From: an uncultured Anaerocolumna sp.
Lineage (GTDB): Bacteria; Bacillota; Clostridia; Lachnospirales; Lachnospiraceae
Reading direction: 5' to 3'
Length of the DNA: 5,212 bases
Assembly: GCA_937901695.1 (NCBI GenBank)
Contig: CALDJN010000278.1
Span: 1 to 5,212, forward strand
Shown here: piece by piece, positions 5,194 through 5,212 of the stretch
Layout: every line of letters begins with the position of its first letter
How positions within the stretch are numbered: position 1 is the stretch's first letter
Position numbers and translations under genes: made by a program
Notes under the pieces: generated by a model
Database searches by the model: none
What the model was told of the DNA's origin: nothing
What the model saw: the letters and a program-made list of their open reading frames with translations, nothing else

Positions 5194-5212
5194 ATAATGT
5201 TAAATAGCACCA

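Noticed and set aside
5165..5212. tRNA 3' end suggested by the terminal ACCA at the window edge
   Set aside because: No T-loop sequence (GTTCGA-like), anticodon stem or acceptor pairing is visible upstream.

Overview
The window is low-GC, Gram-positive-type DNA. Shine-Dalgarno sites are strong (AAGGAGG), codons are A/T-rich, and the substrate-binding protein is a lipoprotein with a lipobox. Gene content and sequence style suggest a Firmicute, probably a clostridium of the Lachnospiraceae or a relative. That assignment is inference; no rRNA or other taxonomic marker is present.

Positions 1-3319 hold a compact operon-like block on the + strand. It starts with a promoter region carrying three evenly spaced copies of a palindromic operator half-site, then an XRE-cupin regulator of the PuuR type (69-608). 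After these come potA (641-1720), potB (1710-2528) and potC (2522-3319), which are the ATPase and two permeases of a spermidine/putrescine ABC importer. potA/potB and potB/potC overlap by 11 and 7 bases, which suggests translational coupling.

Positions 3320-3691 separate potC from potD and hold no convincing gene. This gap begins with a weak terminator-like hairpin over the potC stop. It continues with a diverged 44-bp tandem duplication whose second copy carries a perfect extended -10 (TGCTATAAT), and then two further hairpins. potD may therefore have its own promoter and a structured leader of about 290 nt.

potD (3692-4759) encodes the polyamine-binding lipoprotein. The model is standard: PotD captures polyamine outside the membrane, PotB/PotC form the channel, PotA hydrolyses ATP, and the cupin regulator probably senses a polyamine or related ligand and controls the locus, including itself.

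Positions 4760-5212 are non-coding and unusually rich in repeats. The region has four 19-bp tandem units that begin on the last base of the potD stop, and several copies of a modular hairpin repeat (ATTCTnAG - variable stem-loop - AGAATCTnA). It also has a perfect 20-bp inverted repeat with two competing foldings, a possible three-way-junction structure with a GC-rich 16-bp stem, and an inverted copy of the hairpin repeat near the right edge. No transposase or RNA gene of a known class was recognised there. The polyamine locus is conventional; the repeat field and the potC-potD gap are the least explained parts.
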